Notes: a model not told the origin generated them from the letters alone. Numbered from the stretch's first letter, positions 1-8,387 are shown. The stretch is DNA of 64,000 nt from Arthrobacter methylotrophus (GCF_039539965.1 NZ_BAABED010000001.1:3658001-3722000), one strand, 5' to 3'. Translations and numbers: made by a program.

Positions 1-37
1 GTCTACATCTGGGTGATCAGATCAACGGCGACCGAAT

Positions 38-130
38 GAATATATTCTCTATGATCTAGATTACAGAGTCAACAACTTTTGTGAGACTTGTCACCAGCCC
101 AAAAATAGGGCAATGTGAATATAATATATT
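38..130 (+). promoter_or_regulatory. AT-rich operator region upstream of the alcohol dehydrogenase (motif A)
   Basis: Two AT-rich palindromes lie in this 200 bp leader: GAATATATTC at 38-47 and AATATATT at 123-130 within TATAATATATT. The second core recurs in front of 3242, 4469 and, with one mismatch, 12703, so it looks like a shared control element, probably bound by the GntR protein encoded at 3242-3898. TATAAT at 120-125 also matches a -10 box, with no good -35 at 17 bp. The operator role is inferred. Confidence 0.5.
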
Positions 131-199
131 GAAATCGCATACCGGATCAGCGAAGATCACGCTGTTGCTGGACCATGCAGTCTTAGGTGGGATTCAACG

Positions 200-1330
200 A
201 TGAAGATGACAGCGGCCGTTATGTATGAGCAGGGCCTTAGAGCCCCTTACGCCGAAAGCCAGCCTTTCCAGATCGATGAGGTGGAACTTCAGGGACCCGG
301 AGAGGGCGAAGTGCTCGTAGAAGTCCGGGCTGCCGGGCTGTGCCATTCCGACCTTTCCGTGGTGGGAGGACTCCGCAAACGAACGCTGCCAGTAGTCGGT
401 GGACACGAGGGGGCAGGAATTGTGCGGGAAGTAGGCGCGGGCATCCGTCACCTGGCCGCCGGTGACCATGTTGTCATGACCGTGGCCGGGGGCTGTGGCG
501 CGTGTGCTTACTGCGTGGGAGGGAGGCCGGGCCTCTGTGACAACATCGGCACCAGCCGGTACCAAGGCATGCTGCCGAACGGCTTCGTGCGGCTGAGCCG
601 CAACAATTCCCCCATTTACCATTACAGCGGCATCTCCTGCTTCGCCGAGTATGCGGTAACTGTGCCCAGTTCCCTCGTCAAGATCGACCAGGATGTCCCG
701 TTCGACGTCGCCGCACTCTTTGGCTGCGCCGTCGTTACCGGTGCCGGCGCAGTCTTCAACGCCGCGGACGTGCGCCCCGGGTCGAGCATCGTCGTCATCG
801 GCCTCGGCGGTGTAGGCCTGAACGCCGTCATGGCTGCGAAGATCGCCGGCGCAAGCACCATCATCGGTATCGACATCCTGGCCTCCAAGTTCCCGCTGGC
901 CCACGAGCTGGGCTGCACGCACAGTTTCCTCGGACAGGCGCCTGACGCCGTGGAAAAAGTCCGGGACCTTACCTCAGGCGGGGTTGACTACGTCTTCGAG
1001 TTCTCAGGCAACCGGCAGGCGATGCTGTCGTCAATCGCGATGACCCGCAAGGGCGGGGAGATCATCTGCATCGGGCTCGGCGCGACAGGCGACATGTTCG
1101 AATACCCCCATGCCCAGCTGGTGTCCGAGGAAAAAGTCATCCGCGGCTCACTCATGGGCAGCGGGATCGGGGAACGCGACATCCCGCGCTTCCTGCGCTT
1201 CTATCAGGAAGGCAAGATGCCGGTGGAAAGGCTCATGACCTCAGCAATCGGCTTCGACGGCCTTAACTCGGCCCTCGATCAATTGCACGGTGGAGGCGTT
1301 GTTCGTCAGGTGCTGCATCCGAATGGCTGA
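200..1330 (+). CDS. Zinc-dependent alcohol dehydrogenase (MDR superfamily)
   Basis: Medium-chain, zinc-dependent NAD(P) alcohol dehydrogenase of 376 residues, the usual family length. It should oxidise an alcohol to an aldehyde or ketone. Visible features are the catalytic zinc region (GLCHSD near residue 48, GHEGAGIV near 70), four structural-zinc cysteines spaced C-x2-C-x2-C-x7-C around residues 96-110, and a GLGGVG nucleotide fold near 200. The ATG follows AGGTGGGA by 6 nt. An MBL hydrolase gene follows 46 nt later on the same strand, so the two probably form an operon. Its two-block insert after the structural zinc resembles class III and NDMA-dependent enzymes; the substrate cannot be named. 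Confidence 0.9.
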   Translation: MKMTAAVMYEQGLRAPYAESQPFQIDEVELQGPGEGEVLVEVRAAGLCHSDLSVVGGLRKRTLPVVGGHEGAGIVREVGAGIRHLAAGDHVVMTVAGGCGACAYCVGGRPGLCDNIGTSRYQGMLPNGFVRLSRNNSPIYHYSGISCFAEYAVTVPSSLVKIDQDVPFDVAALFGCAVVTGAGAVFNAADVRPGSSIVVIGLGGVGLNAVMAAKIAGASTIIGIDILASKFPLAHELGCTHSFLGQAPDAVEKVRDLTSGGVDYVFEFSGNRQAMLSSIAMTRKGGEIICIGLGATGDMFEYPHAQLVSEEKVIRGSLMGSGIGERDIPRFLRFYQEGKMPVERLMTSAIGFDGLNSALDQLHGGGVVRQVLHPNG

Positions 1331-1376
1331 GGTGGCCTCGCACCGTGCGGTGCACGATCAGGAAAGAGATTGCGGA

Positions 1377-2180
1377 ATGAACCACACGGAACCCAAATAC
1401 GAGGCATTCGCCCTTCGATATGCTTCCAGACCAGGAATGAAGTCGGAGCACTTTTTTCACTACGCCCTCTATCAGGAGCCCGACACAGAACTGGGCCTCG
1501 ATTACTATTTTTGGGTCCTCAGGAATCAGAACCGGACGGTCCTCGTCGACTGCGGCTATAACCGAGACCGCGCCTTGGAACGAAAGAACCGCAGACAGGA
1601 CGTCGAGCCTGTCGAACTGCTGAAGATGATCGATGTACGTCCGCAGGACGTCGACCATCTGGTCATATCCCACATGCATCACGACCACGCCGGCAACATC
1701 AACCTCTTTCCGAACGCCACCGTGAGTATCGCCAAAGAAGAACTGGCATTCTGGACCGGCGAATTCGCGGGGCGCGACATCATGGCGTGGACCGTGGATT
1801 CCGAGGATGTGAAAACCGTGCAGCGCCTCGCCAAAGAGGAACGGCTTGTCGTAGTGGACGGAGAATCAGACGTGGCACCGGGGATCAGCGTCACCCGCCT
1901 GCCTGGACACACACCGGGCCAGCTCATTACGCATGTCGATGGCCTGTCCGGCCGGCTGGTACTGGCTTCCGACGCACTGCATTACTACGAAGAGATGGAC
2001 CGCGATCGTCCCTTCTCCTTCTTCCATGACCTCGAACAGACCTACCGCTCCTATGGAGAACTGCGCGCGCTCCGCGACCAGGGAAGCACCATCATCGCCG
2101 GTCATGATCCAGCGGTCATGACTCGCTTCCAGCGAGTCAACGACCATTGCGTCGACCTGACAACACAATGGTCAATTTAG
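1377..2180 (+). CDS. MBL-fold hydrolase, N-acyl homoserine lactonase-like
   Basis: Metallo-beta-lactamase-fold hydrolase of 267 residues, close to AttM/AiiB-type lactonases (about 250-270). The metal motif HMHHDH is followed by GHTPG, SDALHYY and a late GHD, giving a full dinuclear zinc set. The start chosen is the ATG at 1377, preceded by GGAAAGAG; an upstream in-frame start at 1290 would overlap the dehydrogenase. Lactonases of this family open acyl-homoserine lactones, but inside a catabolic operon a lactone intermediate is an equally good substrate. A clear paralogue lies at 42551-43345. A strong hairpin follows the stop. Confidence 0.85.
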   Translation: MNHTEPKYEAFALRYASRPGMKSEHFFHYALYQEPDTELGLDYYFWVLRNQNRTVLVDCGYNRDRALERKNRRQDVEPVELLKMIDVRPQDVDHLVISHMHHDHAGNINLFPNATVSIAKEELAFWTGEFAGRDIMAWTVDSEDVKTVQRLAKEERLVVVDGESDVAPGISVTRLPGHTPGQLITHVDGLSGRLVLASDALHYYEEMDRDRPFSFFHDLEQTYRSYGELRALRDQGSTIIAGHDPAVMTRFQRVNDHCVDLTTQWSI

Positions 2181-2211
2181 GAGTCAGGTTAATCGACTGA
2201 TTGATACGGGA

Positions 2212-2255
2212 AAAGAGACTTGTCCTCGCGGTTTACCACGAGGACAAGTCTCTTT
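2212..2255. terminator. Bidirectional terminator hairpin between convergent genes
   Basis: A perfect 17 bp inverted repeat: arms 2212-2228 and 2239-2255 with a 10-base loop. The outer ends are AAA and TTT, so both strands have a short U run. It sits between the lactonase stop (2180) and the crotonase stop (2273) and can serve both. Confidence 0.9.
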
Positions 2256-2272
2256 ACATCGGGAAGTCCGGT

Positions 2273-3055
2273 TCAGCGGCCCAGGAATTCCGCGGGCCGC
2301 TTTTCGCGGAAGGCGCTCATTGCTTCCCTGGAGTCCTGCGTCGACTGGATGATGGCCTGGTGCGAGGATACGAGGTCAAGCGAGGCTGCGAAGGTCATCG
2401 ACTCGCCGTGCACGACGGCGCGCTTGATCATCCGGGTGGCCAGAGGCGGTGCGGCAGCGATCTTCCGGGCGAACCCGCTCACCTTGGCCTCGAATTCGTC
2501 GTCGGAGTACACGTGGTTGACCATGCCCAGCTCGAGGGCGGTCCCGGCGTCGACGAAGTCACCTGTCCACAGCAGTTCCAAGGCATTGGCCCGTCCCACC
2601 AGCCGGGGCAGGAGGTGGCAGCCGCCGTCGCCCGGCAGAAGACCCACTCGTATGTATCCTTCGGACAGTCGCACGCTGGAGGCGGCCAGACGGAGGTCGG
2701 CCATTAGCGCCATATCGAGACCCGCTCCCACGGCGACACCGGGCAAGGCGGCGATGTAGGGCTTGTCGAAGTCCTCCACGGCCCGAGCGACCAAGTGGAC
2801 CTTGTCCGTCAGCATACGTTTGTCCAACCATGGCGTGCCACGATCAGCGGCGAACCCATCGAGATCCACGCCGGAACAGAACGCACCACCGGCACCAGTA
2901 ACGACGACGACCCGGATGCTATCGTCGTGCTGCGCTTCCCCCAGGAACGATGCCCATTGCTTGAGCATGTCAAAACTGAAGGCGTTCTTGCGTTCGGGGC
3001 GGTTCAGCAGGATCCGGCCCACTCCCTCGTCGACGGTGAATTCGATATCAGCCAT
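2273..3055 (-). CDS. Crotonase-family enoyl-CoA hydratase/isomerase
   Basis: Crotonase-fold protein of 260 residues, normal length. The oxyanion-hole segments (AFCSGVDL near 60, GVAVGAGLDMAL near 105) are present. The two classical hydratase glutamates are not: the usual GGGxE reads GAGLD, and the position of the second Glu in PExxLG is taken by Tyr in EGYIRVGLLPGDGG. A simple syn-hydratase is therefore not certain; isomerase, hydrolase or C-C cleaving crotonase chemistry is possible. It is transcribed away from the GntR gene and shares with it a region holding the motif A core. Confidence 0.85.
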   Translation of the reverse strand: MADIEFTVDEGVGRILLNRPERKNAFSFDMLKQWASFLGEAQHDDSIRVVVVTGAGGAFCSGVDLDGFAADRGTPWLDKRMLTDKVHLVARAVEDFDKPYIAALPGVAVGAGLDMALMADLRLAASSVRLSEGYIRVGLLPGDGGCHLLPRLVGRANALELLWTGDFVDAGTALELGMVNHVYSDDEFEAKVSGFARKIAAAPPLATRMIKRAVVHGESMTFAASLDLVSSHQAIIQSTQDSREAMSAFREKRPAEFLGR

Positions 3056-3077
3056 GTGTCACTCCTCTGGAATCCAA

Positions 3078-3115
3078 GCAAGAACGGGGGCGGACAAGTC
3101 CACGCCCGTTCTTGC
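3078..3115. other. Inverted repeat in the leader of the crotonase gene
   Basis: GCAAGAACGGG (3078-3088) pairs with CCCGTTCTTGC (3105-3115), an 11 bp perfect stem with a partly paired inner part. It lies 23-60 nt before the crotonase start, not after a gene, so it would be a 5' leader hairpin or an operator rather than an ordinary terminator. Confidence 0.6.
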
Positions 3116-3130
3116 ATATCATCGTTAGTC

Positions 3131-3198
3131 TATAATATATTTACTTGCTTTGCATAGAGGTGTCCAAAGCGGTGGCAAAAAGTATATTCTTATATTCT
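3131..3198. promoter_or_regulatory. Divergent promoter with motif A and TATATTCT tandem repeat
   Basis: Region between the crotonase (minus) and GntR (plus) starts. It holds TATAATATATT (core AATATATT at 3134-3141) and a tandem TATATTCT at 3183-3190 and 3191-3198; the same octamer occurs at 41-48 in front of the alcohol dehydrogenase. Suggests GntR autoregulation and control of the crotonase. Inferred from repeats only. Confidence 0.5.
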
Positions 3199-3241
3199 GC
3201 GCCGATCAGGGGTGGAGTTTGGCGAACAAGCAGGAGGAACC

Positions 3242-3898
3242 ATGGACGCGTCCGGCAAAGACCGACCAGAGGCCCTAGTACCTTTCCTTATTCGAAGGAT
3301 CCAGGAGGTCGTGGGCCAGGGCGGCTACCCGCCTGGCTCCCGGCTCTCCCCCAGTGCACTGGCCAAGGAATTCGGCGTCTCGCACATTCCCGTCCGCGAG
3401 GCCCTCAGTTCACTTGCGGCTAAAGGCCACATCGTCCACCGGCAGTCGCGGGGGTTCTATACCCGCGAGCTCAGCCGCCAGGAAATCGAGGATATCTACC
3501 ACTGGCGTCGAGTACTCGAGACGGAAGCCTACAAACTCGCCGTCCCGTTGATCACCGATGATGACATCGAGGAAATGCGCGCCATAACGGAGGAGACCGC
3601 CTCCCTCAAGGAGCACGCCGAACGGGTGCGGTTTGTGGAACTCAACAGACAGTTCCACTTCGTCGCCTTCCGCCGGGCTGGATCTCCTGTCCTGTTGAAG
3701 CTGCTCAACCAACTGTGGGACAACGCCGCGCCCTACGTCGTGCTCGACCTGGTGGACAGCACACGCGCTCAAGACGATCACATCGAACAAATCAAACTCT
3801 TCGAGACGCACGATCTTAAGGCGATATTGGCTGCCATGGAAAACCATCGTGGCTTCCGGCTTGACATGGTCAAGAAGTCAGAACGCGTGAGCGCATAA
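3242..3898 (+). CDS. GntR-family transcriptional regulator (FCD subfamily)
   Basis: DNA-binding regulator of 218 residues. An N-terminal winged helix (about residues 15-80; recognition region HIPVREALSSL) is followed by an all-helical FCD ligand domain (about 95-215) with metal-site histidines in NRQFHF and in the last helices. FCD regulators commonly respond to carboxylic acids. The start is the ATG at 3242, placed 6 nt after AGGAGG; a start at 3212 lacks a site. It sits between the crotonase and CoA-transferase genes and is the likely reader of the AATATATT elements of block 1. Confidence 0.9.
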   Translation: MDASGKDRPEALVPFLIRRIQEVVGQGGYPPGSRLSPSALAKEFGVSHIPVREALSSLAAKGHIVHRQSRGFYTRELSRQEIEDIYHWRRVLETEAYKLAVPLITDDDIEEMRAITEETASLKEHAERVRFVELNRQFHFVAFRRAGSPVLLKLLNQLWDNAAPYVVLDLVDSTRAQDDHIEQIKLFETHDLKAILAAMENHRGFRLDMVKKSERVSA

Positions 3899-4468
3899 GC
3901 ATTGCTGGGTGGAATCCACCCTTCGCATACCATCGGGCCTTGCTTTCGAGGTCAGCCTTAGGCAACCTCCCTTCCTTCGCCACCCAGCCCTGCGCGGGTA
4001 GCGGGAGTTAGTCCTTCAAGCGCGCGGGATTCTCGGCGGATCGCAGCCACGCGCCCGTCATTTGTCATCCCGCCACTGCCGCCTTGGCGCTCGATGGTAA
4101 ACATCCGCCCCGTATCCCCTGCCCCGGGCCACTCCCCTGCGCCACCGGGCCTGCGCCATCCAGCCTGCGCGGCCGCACCCTGGTCGCAGACTTTGATCCG
4201 GGCAAGCCGGGATATGTGAACGCATTCGCTGAGCACGTCTGGCGCGGCCCTCGTGCGTCCACTCAGCCTCCCGACCAATGGCAATCCAGCCCTCCCTGAA
4301 GTTGGAGTTAAATCGGATGCAGGAAACCATCGACATACACTAGATAATATATTAGATTGTCTAGTGAGGCCCTTCCGGATTCTCTTCGCCAACGTCGTTG
4401 ACCGACTGTCCGGAAGTGGGACCCCCGATCTGCCAGCTACACAATATCCAACCACCAAGGAGAAGCCT
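3899..4468. other. 570 bp intergenic region
   Basis: No convincing gene. Short frames on both strands lack good start sites and recognisable motifs. The right part carries a motif A operator (4340-4365) and the leader of the MaoC-like gene. The left part, about 3900-4300, is C-rich and shows nothing I can name; it may be decayed coding DNA. Confidence 0.5.
4340..4365. promoter_or_regulatory. Motif A operator upstream of the CoA-pathway operon
   Basis: CTAGATAATATATTAG followed by ATTGTCTAG: the AATATATT core at 4346-4353 inside CTAG-flanked symmetry. Its first 12 bases, CTAGATAATATA, recur exactly (reverse strand) at the thiolase promoter near 12780. It lies about 105 nt before the GTG start at 4469. 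GATAAT may also act as a -10 box. Confidence 0.55.
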
Positions 4469-5692
4469 GTGAGCATCGAGACGACCGAGGACTCGACCGT
4501 GAGCGTCGATTCCAACAGCGAATACGGCAAGATGACCGAGGAAGCGCTGCAGAAGATGCGCAACCGAATGGGTAAGGTCAAGGACATCAATGAGCCCTAC
4601 ATCCGGTACATCAACGGTGACAGCATCACCCACTTCGCCCGTGCCATCGGTGACCAGAACCCGCTGTACTGCGACGAGGAATACGCTGCAGCCGGCCCCC
4701 ATGGCAAACTCATTGCCCCTCCCGGTATCTACTACGGCGTAGCTTGGGGCAGCTGGGATCTGCGGCACGGCCAGGGCCTCCCGGGTGTCCACGGCCTGCA
4801 CTCCGGTGATCACTGGCGCTTCTTTAAGCCGCTCTTCGACGGCGACAAGGTCCGTGCGACGAAAGAACTCGTCAAACTTGAGTTCAAGACCGGCCGCATG
4901 GCCAGCCGCATGCTCGTCCAGGCTGATGAGATCAAGTTCTACAACCAGCACGAAGAGCTCGTCGCCATCCAGATCATGCCGATCTTCCGGATGGAGCGGG
5001 AAGAATCCAAGTCACAGGGCAAGAACAAGACCCTTGAGCTTGGCACTTACACCGCCCCGGAGATCGCCCAGATCGATGCCGAAGTCGACGCCGAGACTCC
5101 GCGCGGCAAGGAGACCCGCTACTGGGAAGACGTCCAGATCGGCGACATCATCGACCCGATCACCAAGGGCCCCCTAACGGTCCCGGATATGGTCGCCTGG
5201 CTCCAAGGCATCGGCTCCCCGCACGTGCGGGCCGGCAAGTACTGGCTCGACTACCGCCGCCAGTCCCCCAAGGTCGCCGTGATCGATCCCAAGACGGGCA
5301 TTCCGCAGGCCATCGAGCGCGTGCACTGGGACGACTTCATGGCTGCCGAGATCGGCATGCCTGCCCCTTACGACTACGGTTCGCAGCGTGGCGGATACGC
5401 GACGTACTGGGCCAGCCTGTGGCCGGGCGACGAAGGTTGGGTCGCCGACCTGGAGTTCCAGTACCGCGGCATGGTCTTCGTCGGCGACGTCTACAAGATC
5501 AAGGGAAAGATCGTCGACAAGTGGATCGGCGCCAAAACCGGCAACCGCTACGTCAAGGGCGAGTTCACCTCGTTCAACCAGCGTGGCGACGACATCATGC
5601 CCGGCACCGTGATCTTCGCGCTGCCGAGCAAGGAGTCCGGCGCTGTGACCTTCCCCGTCAACGTTGAGGAAGACGGCCGGGCCGACGCCTAG
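4469..5692 (+). CDS. MaoC-like double-hotdog acyl-CoA (de)hydratase
   Basis: Protein of 407 residues with two hotdog domains (about 40-180 and 215-385), the layout of fused MaoC/(R)-specific enoyl-CoA hydratases. The N-terminal half shows the hydratase-2 signature as FARAIGDQNPLY, where the usual catalytic His after NP is Tyr. The second half has HVRAGKYWLDY and GYATYWASLWPGDEG. A GTG start at 4469 follows AAGGAGAAG; a longer frame from 4253 would cross the operator. Downstream lie two CoA-transferases, so it probably hydrates an unsaturated acyl-CoA formed from their product. The exact substrate is unknown, and the missing His makes activity less certain. Confidence 0.75.
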   Translation: MSIETTEDSTVSVDSNSEYGKMTEEALQKMRNRMGKVKDINEPYIRYINGDSITHFARAIGDQNPLYCDEEYAAAGPHGKLIAPPGIYYGVAWGSWDLRHGQGLPGVHGLHSGDHWRFFKPLFDGDKVRATKELVKLEFKTGRMASRMLVQADEIKFYNQHEELVAIQIMPIFRMEREESKSQGKNKTLELGTYTAPEIAQIDAEVDAETPRGKETRYWEDVQIGDIIDPITKGPLTVPDMVAWLQGIGSPHVRAGKYWLDYRRQSPKVAVIDPKTGIPQAIERVHWDDFMAAEIGMPAPYDYGSQRGGYATYWASLWPGDEGWVADLEFQYRGMVFVGDVYKIKGKIVDKWIGAKTGNRYVKGEFTSFNQRGDDIMPGTVIFALPSKESGAVTFPVNVEEDGRADA

Positions 5693-5700
5693 TCGGTGAC

Positions 5701-5749
5701 GTTGGGTGTTGGTCCGATCCAACCATGATGGACCGGACCGACACCCAAC
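5701..5749. terminator. Hairpin between the MaoC-like and CoA-transferase genes
   Basis: GTTGGGTGTTGGTCCG pairs with CGGACCGACACCCAAC (one mismatch), with an inner TCCA/TGGA pair. It starts 8 nt after the stop at 5692. There is no long T run, so it may give partial termination or protect an upstream mRNA 3' end within one operon. Confidence 0.7.
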
Positions 5750-5824
5750 AAGCCTCGGCCCTCCGGAGTCGATCTGAACCACAGCTCCCGGGCACCTTTC
5801 CCTTACCAAGCGAACAGGAACACC

Positions 5825-7075
5825 ATGACCATCAGTGATCGGCCTCTGAAGGGGATCCGTGTCCTCGACTTCACTCATGCCGCTGCCGGACCTTACGCCA
5901 CGATGATGCTGGCTGACCTCGGGGCCGAAGTCATCAAGATCGAGAAGCCCGGACGCGGCGATGGCGCCCGCCACATGGGCAAACCGATGCTCGGACCGGT
6001 CGAAAGCGACTACTACGTCGCACTCAATCGGAACAAACGCGGCGTCGCCCTCGACCTGCGCACGGAAGAAGGCCGCGCCGTCGCTCTCGAGCTGGCCGAG
6101 AAATCCGACATTGTCATCCAGAACTTCCGTCCCGGCGTCATGGAACGGCTGGGCCTTGGCTACGAGCAAATCCGTGAGCGCCGGCCCGGTATCATCTACA
6201 GCTCCATCTCCGCCTTCGGCACCACCGGCCCGCTCAGCAGCCGCCCTGCAAACGACATCATCATGCAGGCGGTCTCCGGCTTGATGGGAATCACGGGCGA
6301 AGTAGGTGGAGGACCCGTCCGGGTTGGCGCTCCCCTGAGCGACTACGGCACCGGCCTCTTCAGCCTGATCGGAATCCTAACGGCCCTCTATGCCCGTGAC
6401 CAGCACCCGGAAGGCCAGCACATCGAGGTGGCCATGCTCGACAGCAGCATCGCCCTCATGGCGAACTACATCCCGGGCGTCGCGGGGCTCGGGGAGACCA
6501 TCCCCCGCAGCGGCCGGACGCACGCCCAGATCGTGCCCTACCAGGCGTTCGAATGCAGCGACGGAGCCTACGTCATGGTCGGCGCCTTCACCAACGGCTT
6601 CTGGAAGCGGCTGTGCATCGCGCTGGACCGTCCGGAGTGGCCCGCGGACGAACGTTTCCTGACCAATGCCGACCGCTTGCGTCATCGGAACATCATCGTG
6701 CCGATGATCGAGGAGATCTTCCGCGGCCGGGCCAGGGAAGAATGGCTCGACATCCTTAACGAAGCCGACGTCCCGGCCAGCCCCGTGCTGGAACTCCACG
6801 AAGCGATCGTCTCCGAACAAGCCCAGGCGAACCAGGTTATTCAGGACGTCGGCACGCCCGAACAGCCGGTGCCCACCGTCAGGTTCCCTGTGCGGTCCAC
6901 CTCGTGGCCGTTGGCCGAGTCCAATACTCCTCCCCGTATTGGCCAGGACTCCCAGGAGGTTCTCTCCCGCGTGCTGGGTAAGAACACCGAGGAGATTGCA
7001 GCGCTTCTTGCCTCCGGTGCTGTAGCGAGCAGCGATGGGATTCCTGCCATGGCCGCTTCCGGAGCCAAGCCGTGA
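5825..7075 (+). CDS. Class III (CaiB/BaiF) CoA-transferase
   Basis: CoA-transferase of 416 residues, the usual length. It moves CoA from a donor thioester to a carboxylic acid through a mixed anhydride on an active-site Asp, here Asp173 in GAPLSDYGTG. Family landmarks are LDFTHAAAGPYATMMLADLGAEVIK at the N-terminus (split Rossmann-like fold) and VIQNFRPGVMERLGLG near 98-112. ATG at 5825. Its stop overlaps the GTG of the next CoA-transferase, so the two are translationally coupled; they may form a heteromer or activate two related acids. Confidence 0.9.
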   Translation: MTISDRPLKGIRVLDFTHAAAGPYATMMLADLGAEVIKIEKPGRGDGARHMGKPMLGPVESDYYVALNRNKRGVALDLRTEEGRAVALELAEKSDIVIQNFRPGVMERLGLGYEQIRERRPGIIYSSISAFGTTGPLSSRPANDIIMQAVSGLMGITGEVGGGPVRVGAPLSDYGTGLFSLIGILTALYARDQHPEGQHIEVAMLDSSIALMANYIPGVAGLGETIPRSGRTHAQIVPYQAFECSDGAYVMVGAFTNGFWKRLCIALDRPEWPADERFLTNADRLRHRNIIVPMIEEIFRGRAREEWLDILNEADVPASPVLELHEAIVSEQAQANQVIQDVGTPEQPVPTVRFPVRSTSWPLAESNTPPRIGQDSQEVLSRVLGKNTEEIAALLASGAVASSDGIPAMAASGAKP

Positions 7076-8259
7076 CCGCGCTGGAGGGCATCAGGGTCAT
7101 TGATCTGGGCCAGTTCTACTTCGGCCCTTATTGTGCGATGTTGATGGCTCGCTTGGGTGCCGACGTCATCAAAGTAGAAGCGCCCGACGGCGATCCGTAT
7201 CGCCGGCTACCCACCGCGACCGACGACGGTACGGCCCTGCAATTCGAGCTCATTAACTCCGGCAAGAGGCTGATCCGGCTCGACTTGAAGAACCCGGCCG
7301 GACGCGATGTCTTGTTACGTCTCGTCCGGACGGCGGACATTCTGATCCAGAACCTCTCCCCTGGCGCCATGGACCGCTTCGGTCTCGGCTACGACACGCT
7401 GCAGGCGGAAAACCCTCGCCTGATCATGGCGTCCGGTACGGGCTACGGTTCCTTTGGACCATATGCCGGTCAATCCGCCATGGACATGTCCATCCAGGCA
7501 CGGACTGCGTTTATGAGCACCACAGGTTTTGACGGCGGCCCGCCGGTACGTACCGGACCCTCCGTGGTCGATTTCCTCGGTGGAACCCACCTTCTCGCCG
7601 GGGTCATGGCTGCCCTCTATCAGCGCGAGAAGTCCGGGAAAGGTCAGCACGTCGAAGTGGCCTTGCAGGATGCTGCCATCACGTCTCTGACTTCGAACAT
7701 CGCGGGCTATGTCAACAGCGGCGGAACGATGCCGGAGCGGACCGGAAACCGCAATGGCGGTCTGGCCGTCACGCCCTACAACGCCTACCAGACCAACGAT
7801 GGTTGGGTGGCCTTGCTGTGCCCGACCGATGCACACTGGGCACGGTTGCGGGAATTGATGCAGGATCCCGACGCAGACGACCAGCGTTACGACACGATGG
7901 CCGGGCGGTGTGCCGAAATGGACGCCGTTGACGCGATCGTCGAACGGTGGACGAAGACGCTCTCGAAGAACGAGATCGGCGAGTGCCTGGGACAAAGCAA
8001 CATTCCTGCGGCGCCCGTGCTGACTCTGCCCGAGTTGCTCGAAGACCCTCACGTTGCGAAACGCCAAGTACTGCGTCGGATGCATGACGAAAAGGGCCCG
8101 TGGCTTACCTGGGGCAGCCCACTGGTCCTCTCCGACTCCCCTTTGGTCGAGCCTACTCGCCCTGGCCCCCTTGGAGCCCACACCCAGGAAGTCCTGACCG
8201 GCGACCTAGGTCTCTCCGAAGCTGACGTCAGTGCCTTGCGCGCATCGGGAGCAATCTGA
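7072..8259 (+). CDS. Class III CoA-transferase, second of a coupled pair
   Basis: CaiB/BaiF-family protein of 395 residues starting with GTG inside the stop of the previous gene (GTGA). The likely catalytic residue is Asp167 in GPSVVDFLGG; LIQNLSPGAMDRFGLG near 91-106 matches the family. It is clearly divergent from its neighbour and from the copy at 36071. Known heteromeric pairs of this family (for example BbsEF, succinyl-CoA:benzylsuccinate CoA-transferase) show the same tandem layout, so a two-subunit enzyme is possible. A very strong terminator follows. Confidence 0.9.
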   Translation: MTALEGIRVIDLGQFYFGPYCAMLMARLGADVIKVEAPDGDPYRRLPTATDDGTALQFELINSGKRLIRLDLKNPAGRDVLLRLVRTADILIQNLSPGAMDRFGLGYDTLQAENPRLIMASGTGYGSFGPYAGQSAMDMSIQARTAFMSTTGFDGGPPVRTGPSVVDFLGGTHLLAGVMAALYQREKSGKGQHVEVALQDAAITSLTSNIAGYVNSGGTMPERTGNRNGGLAVTPYNAYQTNDGWVALLCPTDAHWARLRELMQDPDADDQRYDTMAGRCAEMDAVDAIVERWTKTLSKNEIGECLGQSNIPAAPVLTLPELLEDPHVAKRQVLRRMHDEKGPWLTWGSPLVLSDSPLVEPTRPGPLGAHTQEVLTGDLGLSEADVSALRASGAI

Positions 8260-8280
8260 GCATCGACGGTTCATAACGAA

Positions 8281-8328
8281 GCAAGAAGTAGCGGCCCTTC
8301 CGAGGACGGAAGGGCCGCTACTTCTTGC
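8281..8328. terminator. Perfect 21 bp bidirectional terminator
   Basis: Arms 8281-8301 and 8308-8328 are fully complementary around the loop GAGGAC. It lies 21 nt after the CoA-transferase stop and 59 nt from the stop of the convergent MBL gene, and so can end both transcripts. Confidence 0.93.
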
Positions 8329-8387
8329 GTGAACGGCTGTTGCCGCAATAGCTGATCACCCAGCCGGCCGATCACCCAACTGGTTTA

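Noticed and set aside
120..125. Plain sigma70 -10 box (TATAAT) as full explanation of motif A
   Set aside because: The conserved part extends past the hexamer on both sides, and no matching -35 is found at 16-18 bp. Not excluded as an additional role.
1377..2180. Dedicated quorum-quenching gene
   Set aside because: The fold allows it, but operon context with an alcohol dehydrogenase and a paralogue in another catabolic operon favour a pathway lactone.
3958..4590. Minus-strand frame of 210 codons in the 3899-4468 gap
   Set aside because: It runs through the MaoC gene start and motif A region, has low-complexity composition and no recognisable motif.
8354..8384. Repeat GATCACCCA twice after the 21 bp terminator, as an attachment or CRISPR-like repeat
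   Set aside because: Only two 9-base copies, no integrase, no further spacing pattern.
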